From Coprousia sp963931435 (lineage in GTDB: Bacteria; Actinomycetota; Coriobacteriia; Coriobacteriales; Coriobacteriaceae): a stretch of 64,000 nt of DNA. Below are positions 33,923 to 41,786 of the stretch, piece after piece; the first letter of the stretch is position 1, and each line of letters starts with the position of its first letter. The stretch spans positions 1,798,001 to 1,862,000 of the forward strand of contig OZ007012.1 in the NCBI GenBank assembly GCA_963931435.1, read 5' to 3'. The position numbers and the translations under genes are program-made. The notes under the pieces are model-generated. The model was not told the origin of the DNA. It worked only from the letters and a program-made list of their open reading frames with translations, and did no database searches.

Positions 33923-34875
33923 CGCGCACCCCCTTTCAGCCTCAATGCAACAGATGGAAATCGCCTCATCAGCACGGTTTTCAGTAGCAGAGCAAGTCCG
34001 TAACGAGGGGAGACCTCTACCTGTAGGGCTTTGTCTACGGCAGCAGAAACTGCGTGAGAATATTCACCCAGCTCCCCCCGGTATTCCGATTCCAAAGCCC
34101 TGCATCGTGCAAGCAGATGATAGGCGTTGATGGCATCGATGCGGCCGCTACCCAAATTGGAGAAATGCGTCAGCCTCTGCGACAGAGCTTCTAGCCCGTC
34201 GAGCTTCTTCTCGGAGAAGGGTGAGTGCATGATGCTTCCCTCGCGCTGAACGTAGGCATATAAGGAATCCTTGAGACTCGCATAGGACGAAACGCGCTCA
34301 ACAAGGTAGGGAGTCGTGAACTCATCTTCGTTTAGTCTTCCGACCGGAAACCTGATCCTCTCGAAAAGAGCGCTTCGATACAACTTATTCCAAGCCATAA
34401 TCGATGTGCCTTTGTAGTCCAGGAATCTTTCAAGGGCCTCGGGTTGGCGAAACAACTCGTACTCGCCAGTAGGATTCGACCACGCTACCGTAGCGCCGTC
34501 TTCAACGCTGTCGAAAGCGCATTCGACGATTTCAGCACCGCTGTTCAAAGCTACGCCGAGCATGGTCTCTATGCAATGAGGGGAAATGTAGTCGTCTGAA
34601 TCAAGAAAGAACACCCATGCCCCATTAATAACTGAGAGCCCGGCATTCCTCGCGTCAGAAAGACCACCGTTTACTTTATGGACTACCGTAAACCGCGCAT
34701 CGGCAGAAGACACCTCGTCGCAAATCCTTCCCGAGCTGTCAGTCGAGCCGTCATCAACCAAAATGACTTCGATGTTGTGATGGGTCTGCGCGGAAATGCT
34801 CTCGAGGCATCTTCGTAAGTATCCGTCGACGTTATAGACGGGGACGATTATCGATACGAGGTCGTTATTCTGCAC
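33919..34875 (-). CDS. GT2 family glycosyltransferase
   Basis: 318 residues with a GT-A domain: LVSIIVPVYNVDGYLRRCLES, VILVDDGSTDSSG, NGGLSDARNAGL and VFFLDSDDYI (the DxD-type metal site). Start GTG 34875 is preceded by GGAGG and overlaps the Wzy stop. It transfers a sugar from a nucleotide donor to the growing repeat unit at the inner membrane face. Donor and acceptor cannot be told. Confidence 0.92.
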   Translation of the reverse strand: MQNNDLVSIIVPVYNVDGYLRRCLESISAQTHHNIEVILVDDGSTDSSGRICDEVSSADARFTVVHKVNGGLSDARNAGLSVINGAWVFFLDSDDYISPHCIETMLGVALNSGAEIVECAFDSVEDGATVAWSNPTGEYELFRQPEALERFLDYKGTSIMAWNKLYRSALFERIRFPVGRLNEDEFTTPYLVERVSSYASLKDSLYAYVQREGSIMHSPFSEKKLDGLEALSQRLTHFSNLGSGRIDAINAYHLLARCRALESEYRGELGEYSHAVSAAVDKALQVEVSPRYGLALLLKTVLMRRFPSVALRLKGGAR

Positions 34876-36133
34876 GCCTTACCTCCAAATAGCGCTCAGA
34901 TTGCTCGAATTGGGAAGCCCATGCCAAGCCACACATGACGGCAAAGGCCATTGCTGAAAGAGCCGAATTGAGAACATGGCCTGCCGAAATCGACAGGGCG
35001 AAAGCCATAAGAAGAGCGAACCGATAATGGCGGGTATCTTCGGAAAGACTCAAGAACAGAAAGCGAAGGTAATACGCCAGCAGGAAAGCCGTACCAAGCA
35101 CCCCGAATTGGAAGAATAGGTCGAGCGGATCCATCTCAATGAGACCGAAGGGCGCGAGGCTTTCACCGTAACGCATCCCGACACCGAAAATAAACCATGC
35201 GGGATTGGCCTCGGTGGAAGATAAGAAATCAACAGCGACGGGGATTCTCTCAAGCCGGCCGCTGGAAAAGAAGTCCAAGAACGAATTGCTTGAGCTCGAG
35301 AAGTACATCCAGCGATTGAGGATGGAGCCGACAGCATCTGAAACGAATGGTGCAGCGACGAGAGCAGAGAAACCAATCGCCAAGACTATCGCAATTCTCT
35401 TTATGAAGGTTATTTCGCTTCGCATCACCCAGTATGCGATGCTAACGCATGCAAGCAGATACCCGCTTTTCATGCCAAGCAAAACGATACAAATGCCTAT
35501 CAACAGCAGCTTGGCGAGATTTAGAAAAGAAGCCTTTCTTAAAACCCTACCGAAGCAAAAAAAGAACAAGATTGAAAGGATGAAGCAAAGGTCGTTTTGA
35601 GCATAGAAGAACCCCTTGTAGCCGACATCCTCTCCTCCGTAAGTCTGAAAACCAATTCCAAGAACAAGAGGAAGAAGCACGGCAAGGGGAAATAAAACCG
35701 ACCACGCATCGATTAGCTGCTCGAGATCGCGCCGCCCGAGTTTCCCCTCCGCGCATTCTTTTATAAATGCCTCGATACACAAAACAGGAAGCATGGTCTT
35801 TATTGCCAAAGACAGGAAGGAGGAGTCGATGAGATCGAAAGCGTGTGGGAGCACAAAGAGCATGACTATTACGACAAAAACGGTGAGGCTGCGCTTGGGT
35901 ATAACGCCTTTGAGGATCACAAAACAGCAATAGGCGATGATGCAGATGCGGTACACCATCCCCAAAGACAGCACCCCATCGTTTCCACCACCGTTAATCA
36001 TCCCGTTAAGGGAATCGACGAGGGGAAGCGGCAAAAACAGGAGATAGAATAACCTCGACTCGACAAGACTCTTTCCACTTTTTATGTTGGTGAATGAACG
36101 CCCGTCGTTACAGGCGAATGTGGAGGGTATCAC
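34865..36133 (-). CDS. wzy: O-antigen-type polymerase (Wzy-like)
   Basis: 422 residues with about ten hydrophobic segments and a large loop holding FIFGVGMRYGESLAPFGLIE, the region typical of O-antigen ligase/polymerase proteins. Start is GTG 36133 in a GTGA overlap with the GT4 stop, with GGAGG seven bases before it; a TTG at 36163 is less likely. It polymerises repeat units outside the membrane after Wzx export. Sequence is AT-rich relative to the prophage. Confidence 0.82.
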   Translation of the reverse strand: MIPSTFACNDGRSFTNIKSGKSLVESRLFYLLFLPLPLVDSLNGMINGGGNDGVLSLGMVYRICIIAYCCFVILKGVIPKRSLTVFVVIVMLFVLPHAFDLIDSSFLSLAIKTMLPVLCIEAFIKECAEGKLGRRDLEQLIDAWSVLFPLAVLLPLVLGIGFQTYGGEDVGYKGFFYAQNDLCFILSILFFFCFGRVLRKASFLNLAKLLLIGICIVLLGMKSGYLLACVSIAYWVMRSEITFIKRIAIVLAIGFSALVAAPFVSDAVGSILNRWMYFSSSSNSFLDFFSSGRLERIPVAVDFLSSTEANPAWFIFGVGMRYGESLAPFGLIEMDPLDLFFQFGVLGTAFLLAYYLRFLFLSLSEDTRHYRFALLMAFALSISAGHVLNSALSAMAFAVMCGLAWASQFEQSERYLEVRRAE

Positions 36134-37215
36134 GCGAGAACCTCCGAATAGAGCTTTTTCCAAGAACTGACAAGAACGGGGAGCGCGTACTCTTTTTCGA
36201 CTTTACGACGTCCCGATTCGCCCATCGCGCGGCAAGTTTCAGGGTCATCAAGTAAGGCGCAAATCGCTTTGGCAAGCGCACTTCCGTCCCCGGTCGGGAA
36301 CACGATTCCATCTACGCCATCATCGACTACTTCGTGCATGAACCCACCGTCGCTACAGATAACCGGAAGCCCATAGGACATCGCCTCGAGGAGCACGATG
36401 CCGAACGATTCTTCTTTTGAAGGAAGAACGAGCATGGTGGCCTCCCTGAGCAAAGAGTCTTTTTTCTGTTGGTCGGCCCATCCAACGAATTCACAGCTGT
36501 GGGAAACGCCAAGCTTCCTCGCGAAGGCGGCGCAATGTTCGACTTCACCATCTCCTGCAAAAACAAAGCCCGCGTCAGCGTGCTTCGAAAGCACTCCAGG
36601 GATGGATGAGATCAGTAGGTATGTCCCCTTTCGTTCGCCAAGCTGTCCAAGAAAGAGGATGCTTTTGCCACGTCGGCCGTCAGCGCCAACTGCGCTGCAA
36701 TTTTCTATCTGCTCAGGCATGTTAACCGCGTTAGGAACAACTGCATAACGCATGTCCGGAAGAAGGCTCATCCACCATCGTTTCCATCCCGGAGTCAGCA
36801 CAACGATCAAGTCTGCTAATCCGAGACTGGCAAGAAGGTACTGCTTGATACGACGGGGACAGCGTGCAAAGAAACTTTGCACGCTGCTCCCGTGTGATTG
36901 AACAATCACACGGGAGCAGGAATGGGCCTTGATCCAGCGAATCAAAATCGCTGTACGGTACACACTGGCATTTTCTGACATATGAATGTGAACGCAATCG
37001 CAAGATCCGGCCGCAATAGATGCCCTGATCCGTTTGAAGCCATGCAAGAAGGTACGAATCCGGTGCGTTTTCGAAGAAGTCGGAACTATATCCATCCCGT
37101 ACTGATTACCGAGAGCGGAGTTTTTGAGACATAGCATCACCGTACGGATGCCACCGGGTCTAGACTCATCTGGACCAAGTTGGATAGCCTTCACAAGAAC
37201 AGCCTCATCTCTCAT
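36130..37215 (-). CDS. GT4 family glycosyltransferase
   Basis: 361 residues with a GT-B fold. The N-terminal half has LVKAIQLGPDESRPGGIRTV and VHIHMSENASVYR; the C-terminal Glycos_transf_1 domain has KSILFLGQLGERKGTYLLI and the E-x7-E motif in PSKEESFGIVLLEAMSYGLPV. It begins inside the PssE gene (11-base overlap). Two long perfect hairpins lie within its coding sequence at 36860-36919, over VIVQSHGSSVQSFFARC. Retaining transferase; specific sugar unknown. Confidence 0.9.
   Translation of the reverse strand: MRDEAVLVKAIQLGPDESRPGGIRTVMLCLKNSALGNQYGMDIVPTSSKTHRIRTFLHGFKRIRASIAAGSCDCVHIHMSENASVYRTAILIRWIKAHSCSRVIVQSHGSSVQSFFARCPRRIKQYLLASLGLADLIVVLTPGWKRWWMSLLPDMRYAVVPNAVNMPEQIENCSAVGADGRRGKSILFLGQLGERKGTYLLISSIPGVLSKHADAGFVFAGDGEVEHCAAFARKLGVSHSCEFVGWADQQKKDSLLREATMLVLPSKEESFGIVLLEAMSYGLPVICSDGGFMHEVVDDGVDGIVFPTGDGSALAKAICALLDDPETCRAMGESGRRKVEKEYALPVLVSSWKKLYSEVLA
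36860..36919. repeat. Two abutting perfect hairpins inside the GT4 gene
   Basis: 36860-36871 pairs with 36875-36886 (12 bp, 3-base loop) and 36884-36900 pairs with 36903-36919 (17 bp, 2-base loop). The stems share three bases. All 60 bases are coding. Confidence 0.9.
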
Positions 37216-37711
37216 GGGTGTTGATAAACGGCTTGAATCCCCATTGGGAAACAAGCTTCGAAAGCGTTTCTTCAATAGTGCAGGGTTCCGGTTCGAAGCG
37301 GGCGAAGGCGCGGTGTCGCGCCTCCTCAATCGCCTCCAGGAGCTGACCCATGTCATAGCAGGGAACGATGTAGCCGCCTTCGGCGAACGCTGCGACAATC
37401 TCGAGCTGGTGGTCATCCACGTGCTCGCCGTAAGACACCCTCCGGGGGACCGCGACGACTTTCGCGCCCAGGGATAGAGCCGAGCGTATGGTTCCGACTC
37501 CGCCGTGGACAACCGCGACGTCGGCAGCGGCGAGCATTTCGCGGTACCTGCTCGAATCGAGGAAGGCGGAGCCGTCGCAATGCGAGGGGGCCTTCGAGTT
37601 CCCGTATTGGACGAACGCTTGGAAGCCCGCTGCGCTCGAAGCTTCATCGAGCGCATCTATCAACCTGTCGAAGGGGAACTTCTGGGTTCCCACCGCCGCA
37701 AATACCCTCAC
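37205..37711 (-). CDS. PssE-like glycosyltransferase subunit (GT28 C-terminal)
   Basis: 168 residues, RVFAAVGTQKFPFDRLIDALD..., AAADVAVVHGGVGTIRSALSLGAKVVAVPR: the UDP-binding half of a GT28 enzyme, like PssE or yeast Alg13. Start GTG 37711 in a GTGA overlap with the PssD gene. It works as a heterodimer with the neighbouring PssD/Alg14-like membrane partner to add the second sugar to the lipid-linked primer. Confidence 0.9.
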   Translation of the reverse strand: MRVFAAVGTQKFPFDRLIDALDEASSAAGFQAFVQYGNSKAPSHCDGSAFLDSSRYREMLAAADVAVVHGGVGTIRSALSLGAKVVAVPRRVSYGEHVDDHQLEIVAAFAEGGYIVPCYDMGQLLEAIEEARHRAFARFEPEPCTIEETLSKLVSQWGFKPFINTHER

Positions 37712-38229
37712 GACAGCATCCCCCTGTAAATCGTGCCGGGAACGGCTTCGACAAGAGACTCCCATTGCACGAAGAACGCGTCGGCGAACCTTTTCGCCAC
37801 CTTACCCGTCATGGACAGCGACGATGTCCTCGCCTGGCTCTCGATGTAGACGACCTTCGAACCGAACAGGCCTCCGAGAAGGACCGCCGGGACGGTCGCC
37901 AGAGCGCCCGTGGAAACAACGATGTCGGGGCGCTCCGTCAAGAGGCATCTGGCCGTGCGCGCGAAAGCCCTCGCCATGAGAACGGAGATGGCGGGGTCGG
38001 ATCTCTTCATCTGGGGAAGCGCGTAAACCTTTTCTCCTGCCAGGGACTCCATACCGGCTGCCTTCTCAGTTATGAAGAAATGCGGGTATGCCTCACGCAT
38101 GCGGCGAAGTCGGAGGATCTCCTCGAGATGCCCGCCCGAGGAGGCTGCGAAGCATACTTTCGGAGCCCTTCTGCCGTCGCCGGTTCGGGGCATTTCGACA
38201 TACATGTCCCTCGTTTCCAAGGCTCCCAT
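37708..38229 (-). CDS. PssD-like glycosyltransferase subunit (Alg14 family)
   Basis: 173 residues, KVCFAASSGGHLEEILRLRRM near the start and DIVVSTGALATVPAVLLGGL, which are the Alg14/PssD family blocks. The extra N-terminal 20 residues before KVCF are unusual. TGATG overlap with the sugar-transferase stop. It recruits PssE to the membrane and supplies the acceptor site. Confidence 0.9.
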   Translation of the reverse strand: MGALETRDMYVEMPRTGDGRRAPKVCFAASSGGHLEEILRLRRMREAYPHFFITEKAAGMESLAGEKVYALPQMKRSDPAISVLMARAFARTARCLLTERPDIVVSTGALATVPAVLLGGLFGSKVVYIESQARTSSLSMTGKVAKRFADAFFVQWESLVEAVPGTIYRGMLS

Positions 38230-38984
38230 CAGTACGCCCCCTTCCCGTCGAACATGGAGTGGAGCGTCCCGAACACGAGGGAGAGGTCGTGCGTAAGAGA
38301 GCTCTTCTCGATGTATTCCAGGTCGGCATCCACCATCCCCTCGAACGTGGAGTCGGAGCGCTCGCCGGCCTGCCACGCCCCGCCGCATCCGGGCTTGACC
38401 GTGAGTCGGCGCATGGCACGGCTGTCATACTGCATGACCTCGCTGGGCAGCGCGGGGCGCGGCCCGATGAGCGTCATCTGCCCGACGAAGACGTTCAGGA
38501 GCTGCGGCAGCTCGTCGATTGAATGCTTCCTGATAAAGTGGCCGACGCCGGGGATGATCCTCGGGTCGTCCTTGATCTTGAAGAGCGGGCCGTCCGCCTC
38601 GTTCCTGTCCCTCAGCTCGGCGAGCATCTCGTCGGCATGCGGGACCATGGAGCGGAACTTCCACATGCGGAACAGGCGGAAGGAGCCGTCCTTGCGCAGC
38701 CTGCCCGCGCGCACCTGAGAGTAGAGCGGGCCCGCGCCCGGGCTCTTGATGCAGATGATTGCCGAAAGCACAACGCTGGGGGCGAGGAGCAAGGCTATCG
38801 CTGCCCCTGACGCGACGATATCGAAGGCCCGCTTGGCGAAGCGGTACCCGTGCCGGGACAGGTCGGGCCTCACGCCGGAATCGGCGCAGCGAAGCACCTC
38901 GATGGCCTCGGCATCGGTGTAGTCGCAGTCAATCCAGCTCTCACGCTCCTGCGCCCCATCTTGCTTGGCGCTTCCTTGCCTCAT
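38229..38984 (-). CDS. Initiating undecaprenyl-phosphate sugar transferase
   Basis: 251 residues of the bacterial sugar transferase family (WcaJ/WbaP C-terminal type). One membrane helix (AFDIVASGAAIALLLAPSVVLSAII) is followed by the cytosolic catalytic domain with FRLFRMWKFRSMVPHAD, RKHSIDELPQLLNVFVGQMTLIGPRP and KPGCGGAWQ. It loads the first sugar-phosphate on undecaprenyl phosphate. ATG 38984 has a poor ribosome site and overlaps the stop of a small upstream frame carrying nine Gs; with ten Gs the two frames fuse, so 39094 may be the true start. Confidence 0.9.
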   Translation of the reverse strand: MRQGSAKQDGAQERESWIDCDYTDAEAIEVLRCADSGVRPDLSRHGYRFAKRAFDIVASGAAIALLLAPSVVLSAIICIKSPGAGPLYSQVRAGRLRKDGSFRLFRMWKFRSMVPHADEMLAELRDRNEADGPLFKIKDDPRIIPGVGHFIRKHSIDELPQLLNVFVGQMTLIGPRPALPSEVMQYDSRAMRRLTVKPGCGGAWQAGERSDSTFEGMVDADLEYIEKSSLTHDLSLVFGTLHSMFDGKGAY

Positions 38985-39094
38985 AGCGCAACAGCACGCC
39001 CGCGGCGCGTCGACCCTTCCGTTGTCGCTACCGAGCGCATGAGCGCCCCCCCCCGCGCGTTTTCAGCGGGGAAATCCCGTATGTCTTCTGTCAT
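38981..39094 (-). CDS. Leader frame of the sugar transferase with a 9-G tract
   Basis: From ATG 39094 (GGAAG upstream) 37 residues run MTEDIRDFPAENARGG... and stop at TGA overlapping the transferase ATG. A run of nine Gs on this strand (39054-39046) lies after codon 13. Adding one G joins this frame to the transferase without any stop, giving a 288-residue protein. Either a translational-coupling leader or, more likely, the real N-terminus in an out-of-frame state. Confidence 0.55.
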   Translation of the reverse strand: MTEDIRDFPAENARGGALMRSVATTEGSTRRGRAVAL

Positions 39095-39142
39095 TTCTTC
39101 CAAAACACCCGACCCGTGTGCTCAAAATCCGACATGCGCCCG

Positions 39143-39754
39143 CTAGCTCTTGAACGGAACGTCAAGCGGCATCTGCTCCGTGAACGCCCCGTCCCAACCC
39201 AGGGAGACCTCGCAGCGCCTGCGGTGGCGGTCCACCTTGCGGATCCGCGGCTCCTGACCGACCAGGGGGCCCTCCTGCACGTGCAGGACGCCGTCCACGA
39301 TCACGGCGGTGGAGCTGCGCAGGACGTGGCCTTCGTCCATGCAGCGTTCGAACCACTCCTGGGCGTCCGGCGCGAGCGGCATCCACGAGCGCCCGTCCGC
39401 GCCGGCGAGCTCAGCCTGCACGGAGAGCTTTGAGAGCGCCTTGTACAGCCCCGACGGATCAGCCGTCACGGCGAACGCGTAGCCCCGGTAGGCGGTCACG
39501 CGCTGCAGCTCCCACACGCCGGCGCGCTTGAACCAGTGCTCCTTGCGCAGCGGGAAGCAATCGATGAGGACGTCCCTCGGCACGGCGCGCAGCAGCTTGG
39601 AGCACGTCACCTCCTCCGAGCCCTCGCGCACCTTCAGCAGGTACCAGCGCACGCGCCCACGGGGCACGCGGCGCCCGCAGGGGAGCCCTCCGGCGAGCGT
39701 GCCGGCGGGGCGAACCGCGCGCGGGCGCGTGCGCTCTGCAACCATCTCGGCCAT
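39143..39754 (-). CDS. NusG-like specialised antiterminator (LoaP/UpxY type)
   Basis: 203 residues from ATG 39754 (GGAGGG upstream). The NGN domain starts at RVRWYLLKVREGSEEVTC and includes DCFPLRKEHWFKRAGVWELQ and RGYAFAV. A KOW domain lies near the C-terminus (VQEGPLVGQEPRIRKVDRHRRRCEVSLGW). Such paralogues (LoaP, UpxY, RfaH) travel with RNA polymerase to prevent premature termination in long surface-polysaccharide operons. It heads the capsule operon, just downstream of the invertible segment. About 35 basic residues before the NGN domain are unusual. Confidence 0.88.
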   Translation of the reverse strand: MAEMVAERTRPRAVRPAGTLAGGLPCGRRVPRGRVRWYLLKVREGSEEVTCSKLLRAVPRDVLIDCFPLRKEHWFKRAGVWELQRVTAYRGYAFAVTADPSGLYKALSKLSVQAELAGADGRSWMPLAPDAQEWFERCMDEGHVLRSSTAVIVDGVLHVQEGPLVGQEPRIRKVDRHRRRCEVSLGWDGAFTEQMPLDVPFKS

Positions 39755-39798
39755 GTCGCCGACCCTCCCTCCATCGGCCCTCCCGCGCCAAGCGCGCG

Positions 39799-39936
39799 AA
39801 AAGGTACACCTTTTGAAACGGTGGGTTTTCGCAGGTCGGACGGCTTGTCGAGATGTGAAGAGCTGGGGTTTTGTCGGAGTAAATGCGGGAGGGGTATGTA
39901 TAATGGTGATGTTTTTGGATGCGTCAAAAGGTGTAC
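39799..39936. promoter_or_regulatory. Invertible promoter segment with inverted serine-recombinase sites
   Basis: Left site AAAAGGTACACCTTTTGA (39799-39816) and right site TCAAAAGGTGTACTTTT (39924-39940 region) are inverted copies; 13 bases (GTACACCTTTTGA) match exactly. Each is an imperfect palindrome with central AC (left) or GT (right), so the sites are oppositely oriented as needed for inversion. The 107 bases between contain, on the minus strand, TATACA (39902-39897) with TTGACG (39927-39922) 19 bases upstream, facing the antiterminator gene. Part of the -35 lies in the right site. Confidence 0.75.
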
Positions 39937-39992
39937 TTTTATGACGCAATGGAAAACTGCGGTTTACCAGCGCAAACACAGCTGCATGACTA

Positions 39993-40607
39993 CTATTCCG
40001 ACGCCCTTTTCGCCCGGTCCTCCCGCAGCCATTTGTCGAACGTCGAGATCGACACCTTGAGGCGCGATGCCGCCTCCGACCTGGTGATATGCCCGTCCAG
40101 GTACGCCTTCCGCGTGGATTTGTACGTTCCGGGCCGCCTCTTCTTCGGCCGTCCGAATTTGACCCCGCGCGCCTTCGCCGCCGCGATCCCCTCGGCCTGC
40201 CGCTGGTGTATGCTCTCGCGCTCCACCTGTGCCACGTAGGAGAGCAGCTGCAGCACGATGTCGCCTATGAGCACGCCCGTGATCCCGTCGCGCTCCCGGC
40301 GCGTGTCCAGCAGCGGCATGTCGAGCACCACCACGGCGGCCCCGCGCGCCTTGGTGATGTCGCGCCACTGCTCGATGATCTCCTCGTAGCTGCGCCCGAA
40401 CCTGTCGATCGACTTCACCACGAGCACGTCGCCCTGCTCGAGCGCCTCCTTCATGGCGATCCACTGCGGCCGCTCGAAGTCCTTTCCCGACGCCTTGTCC
40501 GCGAAGATGTCCTCCCGGGCCACCCCGAACTCCCGCAGCGCGTCCATCTGCCGATCCAGGTTCTGCTCCCGCGTCGACACCCGCGCGTACCCGTACGTCC
40601 TCGCCAT
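39993..40607 (-). CDS. Serine recombinase (resolvase/invertase family)
   Basis: 204 residues from ATG 40607. The catalytic domain starts TYGYARVSTREQNLDRQ with the nucleophile Ser11; the conserved VVKSIDRFGRSYEEII and LLSYVAQVERESIHQRQAEGI follow. A C-terminal HTH_7 (KAYLDGHITRSEAASRLKVSISTFDKWL) binds DNA. Size and domains match Hin/Gin/Mpi-type invertases. Its 3' end is 57 bases from the right inversion site and it is transcribed towards the switch. It is the likely enzyme of the promoter inversion. Confidence 0.92.
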   Translation of the reverse strand: MARTYGYARVSTREQNLDRQMDALREFGVAREDIFADKASGKDFERPQWIAMKEALEQGDVLVVKSIDRFGRSYEEIIEQWRDITKARGAAVVVLDMPLLDTRRERDGITGVLIGDIVLQLLSYVAQVERESIHQRQAEGIAAAKARGVKFGRPKKRRPGTYKSTRKAYLDGHITRSEAASRLKVSISTFDKWLREDRAKRASE

Positions 40608-40690
40608 GGAAACCCCGCCTTCCCGCCCGCGCGCCACCCGCCCCGACCTGCGCGGGCGCAAGCAGGCAGGGACTCACGCGCCAACGTTAA

Positions 40691-40768
40691 AAGGCGGTCG
40701 CAAACCGCCCGGCATACCTGGGTTCCCAACGCGCTGGTAGAATGGGCCGGTAACGGAACGGAGGCCCC
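40691..40768 (+). promoter_or_regulatory. Promoter and hairpin before the first Abi_2 gene
   Basis: A GGCGGT/ACCGCC hairpin at 40692-40708 and a TAGAAT -10-like hexamer at 40738-40743 lie in the 160-base gap between the divergent recombinase and Abi_2 genes. GGAGG at 40760-40764 sets the GTG start at 40770. Confidence 0.45.
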
Positions 40769-40769
40769 A

Positions 40770-41774
40770 GTGGACAACGAAGCCCAAACGACCCAGATCC
40801 AAGACGACAACGCAAACATCGGCGCAGCCGAGGCGCACCCCAAGCCGATGCTCACCGTCGACCAGCAGATAGCCCACATGAAAGCGAAGGGCATAACCTT
40901 CGACCTCGTCTCCGAGGCAGAGGCCGCAGCCCACCTGCGCGCCAAGTGCCAGTTCTTCCGCGTCTACGCCTACCGCCGCAACTTCGACCGCCACGTCGGC
41001 GGCGACCGCGACGGGCAGTACGTCGGTCTCGACTTCGGGCATCTCCGCGTCCTGTCGAACCTCGACCGCAAGCTGCGCGACACCCTGCTCCCCATGGCGC
41101 TCGACCTGGAGCACTTCGCCAAGGTGCGCCTGCTCGCCGCCGCCGAGGACGCCGGCGAGGACGGCTACGCCGTCATGCGCGGCTACATGGCATCCGTCAC
41201 GGACAGGCAGAGATCCCATCTGGGGCGCGAGCTCGACCGCCGCGAGGACGATCCCTATGCCGGCGATGTCGTGCGCAAGTACCGGCACGACATGCCGCTC
41301 TGGGCGTTCTGCGAGGTCGTCTCGTTCGGCGCCTTCCTCGGCGTCCTGAGGTTCTGCGCCGACCGCTGGGGCGACGTGGAGCTCTCGGACCTCCATTACC
41401 ACCTCAAGTGGGTAAAGTCGATCCGCAACGCTTCCGCGCACGGCTCATGCGCAGTCAACGACCTCTCCGAGCGCCCGTCGCGCCGCTGGCGAGCGCCCGA
41501 CGCCGTCACGAGGGCGCTCGCCTCGTGCGGCGTCCCGAAGCGCTTGCGCGCAAAGCGGCTCAGGAGCCCGCGCATGGCCCAGATGTGCACGCTGCTGTAC
41601 CTCTACGACCGGACCGTCCCCGAGGGCACCGTGCGCACCGACCGCGAGCGCGCGCTGGCCGACCTGTTCGGCTACCTTCACGGCGAGGGCGCCTGCCTCC
41701 CGAGCGAGAACCCGGCAGTTTCCTCGCTCGCCTTCGCCGAGCGCTTGACACGCGGCCTCGGTCTGATAGACTGA
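40770..41774 (+). CDS. Abi_2/AbiF family HEPN protein (abortive infection)
   Basis: 334 residues from GTG 40770 (GGAGG before it). It has the Abi_2 start block (LTVDQQIAHMKAKGITFDLV) and LGLDFGHLRVLSNLDRKLRDTL-type core, and the HEPN RNase motif RxxxxH as RNASAH at residues 219-224. AbiD/AbiF proteins stop phage growth, and their HEPN domain is related to those of Cas13. Here one lies at the end of the capsule cassette, divergent from the recombinase, followed by two hairpin RNA modules. It may protect the lysogen from other phages. Confidence 0.85.
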   Translation: MDNEAQTTQIQDDNANIGAAEAHPKPMLTVDQQIAHMKAKGITFDLVSEAEAAAHLRAKCQFFRVYAYRRNFDRHVGGDRDGQYVGLDFGHLRVLSNLDRKLRDTLLPMALDLEHFAKVRLLAAAEDAGEDGYAVMRGYMASVTDRQRSHLGRELDRREDDPYAGDVVRKYRHDMPLWAFCEVVSFGAFLGVLRFCADRWGDVELSDLHYHLKWVKSIRNASAHGSCAVNDLSERPSRRWRAPDAVTRALASCGVPKRLRAKRLRSPRMAQMCTLLYLYDRTVPEGTVRTDRERALADLFGYLHGEGACLPSENPAVSSLAFAERLTRGLGLID

Positions 41775-41786
41775 CTCGCATACAGC

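Noticed and set aside
36908..36956. Frameshift or insertion at the hairpins in the GT4 gene
   Set aside because: The reading frame is continuous and the protein motif intact through the palindromes.
39897..39904. TATAAT on the plus strand inside the invertible segment as the main promoter
   Set aside because: It is a perfect -10 but has no -35 at acceptable spacing (nearest TTGTCG is 22 bases away). The minus-strand TTGACG/TATACA pair was preferred, so which orientation is on remains open.
40089..40769. N-terminal extension of the Abi_2 frame
   Set aside because: It is antisense to the serine recombinase; GTG 40770 has a clear GGAGG and fits the family start.
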